From contig JANATF010000001.1 of NCBI GenBank assembly GCA_029449245.1, positions 186,001-250,000 on the forward strand: 64,000 nucleotides of DNA, read 5' to 3'. The notes beneath the pieces are model-generated. The model did no database searches. It saw only the letters and a program-made list of their open reading frames with translations, and had not been told where the DNA came from. Shown here in pieces: positions 48,561 through 59,649 of the stretch. A program made the translations under genes and the position numbers. The stretch comes from Mortierella alpina. Lineage: Eukaryota; Mortierellomycota; Mortierellomycetes; Mortierellales; Mortierellaceae. Position 1 is the stretch's first letter, and each line of letters begins with the position of its first letter.

Positions 48561-51500
48561 AATTGCTTCCTGGATCCAAAATGCGCTGCAATTATGCACG
48601 CACGCAAAGTCCAATCAAGCACTGGCTGACAATTTTTGAGCCAGGGAGTCGGATTTTCAGTTTCACCAAAGGGACAAGGTGGACAGAAAAGCGCATCGTC
48701 CTCTTCAACACTCACCCGCAACACCGGCACACGCAAGTGCCTGCAAACCGGACTTGCTATCGACAGCTTCCATCTTTTTTATTTTATTGACCTATTCTAA
48801 GCACACCAAATGAATTGGAGATGGAAAAGAGAGCATTGCACTGCCACATGCGCTTAATAAGGTTTTCTCGTTGATCGTACTCCATCTGCATATGCCTGCC
48901 CTCTGTATCGTAAAAGTCGTTGACACTCTAGCAGCATCCGAGCAGCCTTAATGCCTATTCAGTCTTGAATCTTGAAGTAGAGGATCGTTGCCATTTTGGT
49001 CAAAAGCGAACTCCCATGCTCCCTTGGGTCCCGACGTATACGCTATACGCCCTTTCAACCCACTGTTGCTGCAAATGACCCACGTTACCATCTGTCGAAG
49101 TTGTTCCCGTCCACCCTCGAAGCACGGCTGTCTGATATCGGCATTTTCTGTTTTCTCTGATCTCGATCCTAATGAGCGAACGCTAAGTTTAGACCTCCTG
49201 GATACCTTTCATGGACCTGTACCAAGGCAAAAGCCTTATTCTTGGACATCATCCCTACCGTCGTGTACTAGAGAGACGAGGTGTCAAAAATAAAAAGTAA
49301 TGAAAACGGACCATGCCAAACCAGCTGAACCCTGTGCGCAAATGCTCTCGTTGCGATGTTTGTGTTGTGTTGTGTAAATGTACCTCTGCTTGTATCCTTT
49401 TTTTTATTTCCGGTGCGATGCATGTCCCATTGTGGCACTGTTTTCGTTGCCTCTCTTTTTTTTTCTCATCCCTTTCTTCTCGTCCAGTCTGCGGCATACA
49501 AAATCATAAATTGTCAGCTGTCATTGGCTACCAGTAGGTCTGGGCGTGCCGAGCTGGCCATTTTCAAACTACTTCTGGCTATCACTATCATGACCTTGCT
49601 GATAGCGTCGATGCAGCACAAATCGCGTCCTACACCCCTTCAAAAAAGGGGGTCATACCGAGCCATTGCAGTCAGCTAGTGTTCAGCCAGTGGTCGTGCG
49701 TTAGACGTCTACTCCAGCCATAGTGCCATGATGCGCTCTGGCGTCCCAGTTGGGCGCAGATTGTGCGATGCGTGATAATTAGATATAAACATGATTATCT
49801 CGGCTCCAAGACGGATTCGCGACATGCAGCACGCAAATGAACGAATGTCTATGGTAGCTATGGTTACATTGAGCTATGTAATCGATCCAAACAGACCAAT
49901 GGATGCAGACCGCAGAATATAAGTCTATGTATTATAAACAAAGTGCGGCGTCTTCATTCATAATGTTTTTTTTGTTCTTTCAGTCGTTCGAAACATCGTC
50001 CAAGAAGGATAGGAAAAAAAAGGGTTGATGGTGCGAAAAAGAAAAATAAGGATGAAGGCCCGTTGCATGTGCTCCCTGTTCTCAGTCCGCTCTCTGCTCT
50101 CTTTACAACGCACACATGGGCACAGGACAGAGACCTGTGCCAACAAGCACCTGAAGGCTCTGTTGCATCCTCTGACCAACATACGGAGAGATGAAAATAG
50201 AAAGAACCTACCGGATCAAGATCCACTTATCCTTGGATCCATTTTTTTTGACCTTCGTCCGTCTCGCGTCCAATAATGCATATCTCAGGGTTGGTCGAGC
50301 CCTCGTCTGTCAACAAACTTGGCACAATAAAAAAAAATGAAGCAAATCTGTGCGGGGTAGGGCATTCTCTTGACATCTTCCGAGGGATCATTGCTGCTTG
50401 TAAGCATTTCTCCACGACCATGTGCACAGAATCTGCTACACCCCTGAATGTGTTCCTTGCAGCTGCACGACGTATCACCAGCTCAGAGCACTTTGATCCA
50501 AAATCGAAACTCTCCGCCACGGCGTCGCCAGAGTTCAGCTCGATCATGAGGGATATTCGGCTCCTTTTTTAACGTTCTGGTCTGATAAATTCCTCGCTCC
50601 CAGCGGGGGTGCCCGGCAACACTTCTGTAGGCAAAGAAACCCCTCAAGTTTATTTTGATAGGCACGCTCTACTACGCAGCGCAGTGATATATTATGGCGT
50701 GCATGCCTGACCAGCGACAAAAAAGCCTTTCGCCCTCTTCACATTTGTCGTGCTCTCGTGTGTTAAAGTATGTTCTTAGCCCTGTCGGCATACAAGATGA
50801 TCGAGATCTGGTCCAGTGCCCTTGCATAGAGTATGGAGACAGAGCTGTCTCTTGATTGCACAGCACAGGCATTATATCACTCTAGGTTGAACTGGCTATA
50901 CCAATAACGTGTTTTTAAGTCGCACTTTTGGGAGGTAGAACGCCTTTCCTCACTGGACGCTTGCCAGAGACATTTAAGCATTAGCGCATTAGCGGTGATG
51001 GACGCGTGTTCCACTCGAACCGCGTCCCTTAAATGTGCTTGTTGTTGCGAACCACCTGCAAGCAGGATCGTCAGCGACTTTAGATGCGGTAGCAACGAGG
51101 GTCCTTGACGGTCGGAGCCGAACAGAGAGTTCGGGTCTATTGATTTGGAGGCGTTAGCGACACTGGCCGTCGAGGGGTGTAAGGTTCAGTTCTTTTGGGT
51201 TGTTCAACGCCATCCTTTGGACCCCTGGAGGCACAGCAAATGCACTCACTGGGTCTTCCCTAACGTTTGAGCTCTGAGAAAGCGAACAGCACACCTCGCC
51301 GGATAACGCGAAAAAAAAATTGGCGGGCACTCAGTGGTCAAGAAAACAAACGCGCATTTGTTGTTCTCTACCATTCAACTTCTGTCAACACTCCTCGGGC
51401 GTGTGTGTGCATCCATAGTGCTTCCAGCTGCCGCAATCCACCTCCTCGCTCGCCCATCCACCCCTCTTCTCACCCTCGGATAGGCCAGTGTCTGTGTACG

Positions 51501-51678
51501 CTCGTTCATTCTCTCTGCGCAACTCCCCCATCCTGCCCGGCTACATCATCCCAGGAACAAGAGACCAGTGGCACCACACGCGCATTAGAGCATAGGAAAG
51601 AAGCGAAGCGCGTCCACTCCGACTTGGCCCTTTGACTGTCCCCACATCGCCTTAGCAACAACCAGTAGAGTCGCCAGC
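48561..51678. other. Intergenic, no supported gene
   Basis: About 3.1 kb. The frame at minus 50547-50227 (MIELNSGDAVAESFDFG...) and that at minus 51095-50877 (contains LPHLKSLTILLAGG, faintly LRR-like) look partly protein-like but lack start context, partner exons or known motifs; they may be remnants. One strong inverted repeat (50970-51036) is listed separately. A C/T-rich leader from ~51400 belongs to the Tos4-like gene. Confidence 0.45.
50970..51036. repeat. Nested perfect inverted repeats (two stacked stems)
   Basis: ACATTTAAG (50970-50978) pairs with CTTAAATGT (51028-51036), nine bases. Inside, GGACGCG (51000-51006) pairs with CGCGTCC (51021-51027), seven bases, and the inner stem ends right beside the outer one, so both could stack. 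A direct repeat CATTAGCG x2 fills one side. It is not a tRNA: the GGTTCGA-like string lies in the loop of the inner stem on the wrong side. Confidence 0.7.
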
Positions 51679-54270
51679 ATGGAACTGATGAAGGAGAACC
51701 TGCCCGCACCACATGATGGTAAATGCTCCCGCTTCTGTCCATAGCTTGCAGACATGAATCCTTCACAAGTGACTTTAACCAATACTCACAAAAACAAACT
51801 CACCGCTTTTTGAATTTCTTGAATCCAATAGCTGCATGGACAGGCAACGGAAACATGGATGGACTCGATCTTTTGTTGAAGGCAGCACAGAAAACAACCC
51901 CGCAAAAGGACCCGACACAGAAGAAGTCTCGGGCACCCTCCATGGCCCTTCAGGGCTCATACGACACAGCCGTTATCGTCGGCAGAGGTTCACAGGCGAC
52001 GTTGAATCTCGGAAGAGTGAACAAGCAGGTGTCAAGACGCCATGCCATCGTTCAATGGTGCTCAGAGTCGGCTGCTTTCCAGATCGTGGTTCTGGGTCAA
52101 AACGGAGTGCGCATCAACGGCACAGGCTTCCCATCTGGTCAACAGGCGACTCTCCGCGGTGGCGACATTGTCGATTTGGTGGGAGTCAAGATGGTCTTTC
52201 GCGCACCGGCTGGACCGCCACCTGCTACTGAGAATGAAGCGGATCTTGGCGGCGACTTCGACACGAGCTTTGTCCCAGTCGGTCTGGTCACGCCAAAAAA
52301 GGCCAATGCTGGTTATCCACGACACCAGCTCGCCACACCCACCCGTTCGTCTCCCATCCGTCCGGACCATTTGAGCTCACCCTCTCCTCTCACACCGACT
52401 GCACGCATGCGCCACAAGATGCAAAAGTACGATCAATCGCCAGTGAAGAGGAACATTTTCAATTCGCCACCACCATCGTCGGATGGAGCCACGGAATATG
52501 GCACCTCGCCTGTGCCCTATCGATCGGAATTCACATTTTCAGTCGATACCTCGCCCGTGCGTAAGCCCAACTTGTCTGGCTTTGCCAGTCCTAAATCGGA
52601 GCCGAATATCTTCATGGACGAGCTCCCACCAAAGAACCCATTCAAGGCTCTGACCCAGCAGCAGCAGCGTGTCCCATTGGCGCCATTGGCACTGGACGAG
52701 AACAACAGGTCGTCCCAAGAATCCAGACAGCAAGCATCGGCGAACCGAGTACCCCTCTCAGCGACCACCTCGCCCTTGGTTGCCAAGAGCAATAACATGA
52801 AGCAATTGACCCCCTTCTCTGTCAAATCTGCATCGGTCGCAGCTGAAAGCCCCAATCCCAAGCAATCAAAGACAATTGCAGGAAATAACGCCGACACCGA
52901 GAACCTTGCGCCTGCTGCACACAAGGAGGAAAAATCAGGTGGATCTAAGGTGTCGAAATCGAAACTAGCCACACTGGATTTGACAAAGAACAAGGACGTG
53001 TCCAAATCAACACTTGTCACCAAGTCGAAGGCGCTCACCGATTCTACCAACAAGGCCAACAAAGATTCTTCCAACAAGGTCAAGGATGTTACCAACAAGG
53101 CCAAGGACGCTATCAGCAAGGTCAAGGATGCTACCAACAAAGCCAACGATTCTACCAACAAAATTAAAGATTCTCCCAACAAAGCCAAGGGTTTGGCTCG
53201 ATCACACAGCTCTGGACAGGATCCCTCAACCCGGACCGACAAGGCACAGCAGCAGCAGCAGTTGCAACCCACCTCGAAGGAACATAAGGATACAGCATCT
53301 CTCGCCAGAAAGAAGGTTGAACCTAACACTCTCCCGAACCACGATGACAGCATCCACAACGATGTGTCACCCCCTTCCTCCTCACGGGAGTCCTCCCCCG
53401 AGGCTCCTGTGAAGAAAGTGCCGATGGATTACACCGAGATGATCATCGACACCCTCGTCTTTGCGCGCAAAAAGAAGTCCATGACCCTGACAGAACTCTT
53501 TGACGAGATGATCATGAGCCAGCCCTCGCTGATGGCCTCACAGGATGCGGACGAAATCAAAGCCCAAATGCTTCAAAGTCTGAGTGCCGCCCGATGCGTC
53601 GGCAAGATCACACGCAAGGGCAAGGACGCTTACAACAAACCTCTGGAGAACCAATGGTACTATATCCCGGAATGCGACCACAATGTCATGCGAAAGCTCA
53701 CCCGACAGGAGGTCATGCCAAGTGCTCGCAAATGCACGCTCAAGGTACTATACTCGGTTTGCCTAGCTAACGCTAGGATATGCGAGAGAGAGAGAGAAAA
53801 AAGGAAAACAAAGATGCAGTCGATTGTTTTCGTGTGATACTCACACAACTTTACACCATCATTTTCTTCTTTAGGACAAGCAATACTTTTTCAAGATGCC
53901 ACCCAAGCTGCCCTATCACCGAAAATCTGCGTCACCTTACGCGGTCAAGCCGACGCCGCGCCGCGGAAAGGACTCGAGCAAGCTGTCGGTACCGGATGAT
54001 AATGGAGATGTTTCGTCCTCATCCTCAGATCAGGAAGACGAGGACGGCACTACAATCGGTGGGTTGTCTCAGACGCCAAGGAAGCGCAAATCGGCCAGCG
54101 GCAGTGGATTTGTGGATACTAGGAAGCGCAAGGGCGCTCTCATCCCCACCGTAACGGCCACCTCAACGGCTGCAAAGTCACAAACCGGTGAGGACGATGA
54201 AGATGAGGACGAGGACGCTCAGCATGACTCACTCGATGACCTCTCTGAACTCTCGGGATTGTCGGATTAA
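51679..54270 (+). CDS. FHA-domain protein, Tos4/Plm2-like
   Basis: Resembles fungal Tos4-type proteins: an N-terminal FHA domain and a conserved C-terminal block; in yeast these act in cell-cycle and checkpoint transcription. Three exons: 51679-51718, 51832-53744, 53875-54270 (2349 nt, 782 aa). FHA at about residues 48-135: VIVGRGSQATLNLGRVNKQ, VSRRHAIVQW, GQNGVRINGTGF, RGGDIVDLVGVKMVF. The middle is disordered and Ser/Pro/Lys-rich, with many S/T-P sites and a seven-residue repeat of the TNKAKDA type (53035-53190). The C-terminal block holds MIIDTLVFARKKKSMTLTEL, a winged-helix-like part, NQWYYIPECDHN and KQYFFKMPPKLPYHRKS across the last junction, then an acidic tail. AATAAA at 54406-54411. 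The Tos4 name rests on layout, not alignment. Confidence 0.85.
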
Positions 54271-54547
54271 TCCTCGAGTCCCCTGCTACTCTATGATTCC
54301 CTTTTTTACTTCCCTCCCCTTCCCCACACTTTTTCTTTTTTTCCCTCTCTCGCTGTACCAAACACTCAAATACTCTTATTTCTATATACATCGGTTGTGA
54401 TCGAAAATAAATGCCGGATTTTTCAATACCATGGAGCATTTCCGAGGCTGAAGGAAGGGTGGGCTGGAGGGGGTGTTTCTTTCTCATTTTTTTTGTTACA
54501 ACATATTACAATTAGTTTGACAAACTGCATTGCTTGTCGGTAAAATA

Positions 54548-57500
54548 TCAAGACCGCGAGAGATTCCTGAGTGGCACTGGCCCGGCTCCTCCGGCTCCAG
54601 ATTGGGGCCTCATGTACGTCTTCTTGATGAACGGGCTTGGGATGTCGTCATCCCACTCCATTCGAAGGTCTTCATCGTCGTCGTTGGGTCGGTGGTTATT
54701 GTTGTTATTACTGCCATTGACCTTGCTAGGCGGAGTAGTTTCACCCTGAGCTTGCTGGGGTGTGTTACTGCCGTTAGCACTAGGTGTGCCTGCACTGCTG
54801 GTAACCGTGGTGGTTGGTAATGACGGGCTTCCTTGTCCAGGTGTTGAGGAACTGGCGTTTCCAGAGACAGACGTAAAGCGAACGTGACCAATGGCTGCAG
54901 TTAAGCCGGAAGTGTTCGATCGCCTGGACGCGTAATTGTTGAAATTAAAGGTCGAAGCTACTGTGGAGGAGGAAGGGTTGGACGACGTCGTTTGGGAATG
55001 GATCCCCAGAAGACCACGGCTGCTTGATGAGCCATTCGACAGGGCAGACAGTGCAGACTGAGTACGGCCGTTATGGAATCCGGACTGGGATGCAGCAAGC
55101 TGATGAGACGACAAGTCAGTGGTACTGGATGCGTGCACTATTGACCCGGCTTGGGTTCTGTCGGAGGGTGACGTAATGGCCGTGGACGATGATGGTGAGG
55201 TTGAGACGGCTGATGCTGAGGACTGTGGAGCCAAGAATGGGTTGTGGCTGGACGACGGTACGGTGGACGCGGAGGAACCCGTGCCGGAAAGGGTAGTTGA
55301 AGAGAGCGATGCGGCTAGGCTTGAAGCCGACCTGGCCTTCGCTGCTCGCATCCGTTGTGGATCTACACTCGATGATGAAAAGATAAAGGCTCCAGAAGGG
55401 GCTGCGCTGCTGGGATTTACCCCTGGCACTTGACCCAATCTTCCAGAAAGCCTCGCTTCTTTGCCAGCTGCAGGCCCATTGTAGGTATAAGGCTGTCCCT
55501 GGAAGAGCTTGGATGCGAATGAAGAAGCGTTGGCAGATTGAGTGCTGGAAGTCGACATTACTGAGCTGGGCCTCGGAATAGGGGCTGTATTGCTTGGAGC
55601 GACCGCTCCCACTGCCTGTGAATCCGAGGTGGAATAAATTGCCGAAGATCCATTGCTGCCTGGCCCACTCGCAATAGTGGGCTTACCACGGAAGGCGCTC
55701 GTGGTCTGTAAAGAATAGCGGCCGACTGAAAGGCCAGTTTTACGACGAGGTAGAGGACGTGATGTCGTTAATCCAGCGGGATGTGCCTGATCTGCCGTCG
55801 AAGCTCCACCTGCAGTGCTGGATCCACTTGCTACTGTGCTCATGGAGGGTACAACACTCGAGGACCCCTTGGTGTTTCCGTAGATATCGCTGGCCCTTGC
55901 AACTGTCCAGGTCTGCTTTCCATTGATCCCTGGCGACTCTAAACTTGTGCCTGGCCCAATGGAGGACGAAGAAAAGTTCGTTGGCAGGGTCTTTCCATCG
56001 ATTAACATGGGTTCGGTCGACTGCCTACTGCTTGGTACTGCAATTTTGCGCGCGATGGACTGCGATCTCTCCTGTTCCTGCTGAACTTCTTTGCGCAGGT
56101 CATCCAGCTCTTGACGATCCTTGGACAGCCTCTGCTCGCGCTCAACCAGTTTCTGCTCATATTCCCGCAAGCGCTGTTCATACTCGATCAATCTCTTCTC
56201 TTTATCGAGTACGACCTCCTCTCTTGCCATAAGAACGGTCTCCTTCTCTCTCAACGTTTGCTCTGCTGATCGAAGAGTCCTCTCTTTGCTCGCTTGTTCT
56301 GAATCTCTGCTTGATTGCGCTGCATCTTTTTCAATTAGCGCCTGCTTGACATCATCCAAACGCGCAGCTCTGCAGGATGAAGAAGTGATGGTTAGTACAG
56401 GCATCATGGAGTGTTCCCAACATGTAATCATCGTTCGTGTCTAGACGTACCTTCTATTTAGCTCCTGCTCTATACTTATATTTTTTATCCGCGGATTACT
56501 AAGCAGTTCCATTGTAGTAGGTCGTTTCCGCGGCTAATAAGAAAAGAGAATGTTGAATAGATAGAGTACAAAATGACGAGTGAATACAACATGATGGATA
56601 ACAAAAGTCCACAAAAGCGAATTACTTAATCAACTGATTTGGGTCCTTACGTTGACTTGAAGCATGGCTCTGACAACCTGGCCAAGCTCATGTGAGTACT
56701 GTGATGGCAACAAAGGAATCCTGCCTACTCTGATCTTCGCCGAAAGTTCTCCTTGTGTCTCTGCCAGAAACGGAGGTCTGCAAGTCAGGCGAATGGAGAG
56801 TGATAAGTAGAAGAATATTGTATTCGACTGCCACTGCTTTCAGATAACTAGCTTTAGTGCTTCGCATGGACTTACACTAATGCACACATCTCAAATACAA
56901 CGCAGCCCAAGGACCAGATGTCAGACTTGGCATCGTATACAGATTCGTTGATGAGTTCCTAGATATCCATCCCATCCCATTCCAAAGAGCCAAAGAGGTT
57001 AGAGAATGAGCCTGGTTTTCGGATCAAATTACCCAGAGGCACTCTGGCTTTACCGGAGACATGTAGAAAGGGGTCTAAGACGAACGGTGGAAGCGGCAAG
57101 CATGATGTCGAAGTTAGTACTCATGTTAAATATTAAATGTCTGGCATAGTGTAATGGCGGTATAGCGCTGCCAAAATAAAGCCATTCTTCGAAGACTTAC
57201 GCCGACATAAGTCTGTGCAAATGCCTTTTGCGGGTTCGTGAGAGATCGCGATAATCCAAAGTCGCCCAGCTTGACGTTTTTCTGCGCATCTAGGAACACT
57301 AAAAGTAACGACGTTGTTTGGTTGTGATCAGCGGTGGTACCAAAATAGAAGCCCCCAGATCCATCGCTGAATAAGCGCGAAGAGAAAAGCTACCATTGTC
57401 CGGTTTCAAATCGCGATGTAGAATGGGACGAGGAGTTTGTTGCTTGGTGTCCTCATTAATGATAACGCCGCAGTGGCATTCGTGCAAAGCCAAAACGAGC

Positions 57501-58180
57501 TGTGTCATGATGCTCCACACAAACTCTTCTCCTATTGGTATCCTAGTAAGCCGGTGCACGGTTACAAAGTGCAGGTTAGTTCACTATTCGCACAGAGCGT
57601 CGTGCTTGTACTCTCTGTCCTGTCCGCTTTCAGCAACCATGGTACATACGACATTTCCTTGTGGCGCTTGATCACCGTAGCGAGATCTCCGCCTTCGCAG
57701 TACTCCATGAGAATGTAAATAAAACTGTTTTCTCGGTCGATAACCCTTTCCAGGAACTCTACGATGTTGGGGTGCTTAAGATCCTTGAGGATGTTGACCT
57801 CGGCCACAAGCTGCTCCTTTTCCTTGGTGCTCATTTTGCGGTAGTCAATCTCCTTTCTCGCCAGAATCTGTGTAGAATTGAGTCCAATACCCAAGTGCCC
57901 GTCGACAGTTGCAGACAAAGGAGAGAGAGAGAGAGGTAGCAACGATAGAGGTAACGAAGTGTCAGTGATTTGATTCAGGTATATGGACAGGGCACATGAG
58001 TAGCTGCAAAGGGTCGAATGCAGACATGTGGCCCCAGCCGAAGCATCCGGCCGAATGTTGCTATCCTGGCTGCATTACCTTGCCGTCTTCTTTCCTCCTG
58101 ACCTTGCGAATGAGCCCAAACGAACCCGAGCCAATGGATTCGAGTGCCTCGTAGCCCTCCAACTGCCGGCCGTCGTTCAT
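54548..58180 (-). CDS. NIMA-related serine/threonine kinase (Nek2/NimA type)
   Basis: NIMA kinases drive mitotic entry and spindle-pole events. Nine exons: 58180-58079, 57867-57650, 57542-57394, 57298-57201, 57074-57054, 56958-56876, 56777-56651, 56533-56451, 56369-54548 (2703 nt, 900 aa). The kinase domain is at residues ~11-280: IGSGSFGLIRKV, ILARKEIDY with the Lys, EYCEGGDLATVIKRHKE, LHRDLKPDN, KLGDFGLSR, TYVGTPFYMSPELINES, SDIWSLGCVVFEMCAL. All catalytic residues are present. A long coiled coil follows (ARLDDVKQALIEKDAAQ, RLIEYEQRLREYEQKLVERE), then ~450 disordered Ser-rich residues. Exon 5 is a 21-base microexon coding TPFYMSP of the activation segment. Start at 58180 (MNDGRQLEGYEALESIG). 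Convergent with the FHA gene. Confidence 0.95.
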
Positions 58181-58946
58181 GCTGCGTGCGGAGGCTACAG
58201 GTCCGAGTCGAAGCGAAGAGTGGTTGAATGAGGCTTGCGCTACTGCACAGGAGTCTGGGCTGGTGCGCTTGCCGTACAGGCGGTGGGGCTGTGTCTGATG
58301 CGATACTGATGTAGTCTGATGGCAAAGGGAGAGGACAAAGCCAGCGGACGCAGAGGGTGGAGAGGAGCGAGGGTGCTTTGTCGCGTCAAGAACCTGAGGG
58401 GGGAAAACTCGATCGCCACTGCTGCATTTTTAAACAAGCTGCCTTCCGTGACTGTGTGACTGTGGTGGTAGAGCATCAAGCTGGTGCAGGTATGCATCGA
58501 CCTCATCGCAGCAAGCCAACCACGCGCTAGTAAACGAGCACCGGTAACATCCAGCCCTGATCGCCAAAAAAGTGTTGATGAGGGCCAATATATGCCTTGT
58601 AGGCACCGTATATTGAAACAAAGACACACCTTATGGCAGCACATAGGACAGGGCAGAGACAGACACGCGAGAAGCTCGCGTTGAACGTACCTTCTTTTTA
58701 GCTCGAGCCGGTCGGATAGCAGCGTATAGATGGGGAAAGAGAAGGGCGTCGAGGTTGTTAGTCCGCCGCCCAGAGTTCCTGGGTCGACACCATGCTCATT
58801 CAGAAGCGGTCTTGCAAAGCTCCTTGAACTTACTCTTGCGTTCGGCAGACTCTAGTTCAGGGTTGAGAAGGGTAGAGACGAAAGACAGTATGTAGGCGTG
58901 GCAGTAACCTGGTGCGGTTTAAGGGCTTGCTGCAAATATTATATAG
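58181..58946 (-). promoter_or_regulatory. Promoter and probable spliced 5' leader of the NIMA kinase
   Basis: Minus strand TATATAAT at ~58939-58946 lies ~760 bases before the ATG. Downstream are donor-like sites AGAGTAAGTTC (~58835), AAGGTACGTTC (~58690) and AAGGTGTGTC (~58628), consistent with a spliced leader. A short frame at 58890-58805 (LLNPELESAERK) looks coding by chance and does not continue. Inference only. Confidence 0.35.
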
Positions 58947-59280
58947 GTCCACCCTAGGAGCCTTAACAAGTGCGGACATGTCGCTGTGAACCAAGCCCTG
59001 TCATCATTTCACGACGAAAGTGCACCCACATCACATATAGACATTCATCGCACCGGTCGTGCTTAGCACCGCCATGACATGTCCACAGACACCTATAGAA
59101 TCCCGTCCTTCGTACAGTACGTGAATTCTGTCATCTGTGCAACAATGCTCTGTCTCTTTGCTTAGAGCGCTTCCTTTTAGATGGAGGCTGGCATATGTGA
59201 AGGTGGCACCCATAATTCTTATTGTTGCGCACAGGGACACAAACTTTAGGTCAAAGCAAAGTCACTGCCTGACCGCTCAC

Positions 59281-59288
59281 TATAAAGG
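59281..59288 (+). promoter_or_regulatory. TATA box of the U2 snRNA gene
   Basis: TATAAAGG starts 32 bases before the inferred U2 5' end, the right spacing for Pol II initiation. Confidence 0.65.
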
Positions 59289-59312
59289 AAGGCCTACCTC
59301 GCGAAGAGACTT

Positions 59313-59495
59313 ACTCTTCACCGCTCTAGCTTCTGGCTTAGATCAAGTGTAGTATCTGTTCTTATTATTCTAATCGAATAATATGGTTGGCTACGGCCAC
59401 CAAACGATTAACTTCATTTTTGACTGCGGCTGGCTCCAGCTCTGGCTTGCTATCTGTCCAGCGGGTGTCCTCGGTCTTGCACAACCTTCCGAGTT
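59313..59495 (+). ncRNA. U2 spliceosomal snRNA
   Basis: U2 pairs with the intron branch site in the spliceosome. The highly conserved 5' part is present: GGCTTAGATCAAGTG (59335-59349), then GTAGTA (59349-59354), the branch-site-pairing segment, and TCTGTTCTTAT. Stem IIa is a perfect 8-bp hairpin (TATTATTC / GAATAATA) and stem IIb follows (TGGTTGGC TAC GGCCACCA). An Sm site ATTTTTGA is at 59416-59423, and the last stem-loop carries the U2B''-type loop CTTGCACA closed by GGT/ACC (to 59493). Length ~183 nt, close to the human 188. The exact 5' end (59313-59317) and 3' end (59493-59497) are inferred. A 59-codon frame from ATG 59393 lies inside it and is meaningless. The gene stands alone, divergent from the NIMA kinase and ~155 bases before a tandem array. 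Confidence 0.93.
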
Positions 59496-59649
59496 GCACG
59501 CCTTATGCAGTATCTTCTTAACTCATGAAACAAACAAAACAATGTCAAAAATGACTCTGTAACAGGGCTTTCTTCTGCATTCAAGAATTAGAAGGGTGAT
59601 GAATGAAAGAGCCGGACCTGTTTTCAGGCGTCCGTTTTCTACTAGGGCT

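Noticed and set aside
50970-51036. Double hairpin as a tRNA gene
   Set aside because: The TTCGA-like string sits in the wrong place, there is no anticodon arm, and the stem lengths are wrong.
52517-53359. 280-codon minus-strand ORF rich in Leu/Ser
   Set aside because: Antisense shadow of the Lys/Ser/Thr-rich part of the FHA protein.
58805-58890. LLNPELESAERK as the start of ribosomal protein S27
   Set aside because: The similarity stops after a few residues and no zinc-ribbon part (CPGC...) is found downstream on either side.
59382-59560. Short open frames starting MVGYGHQTINF
   Set aside because: They lie inside the U2 snRNA, whose conserved blocks explain the sequence better.
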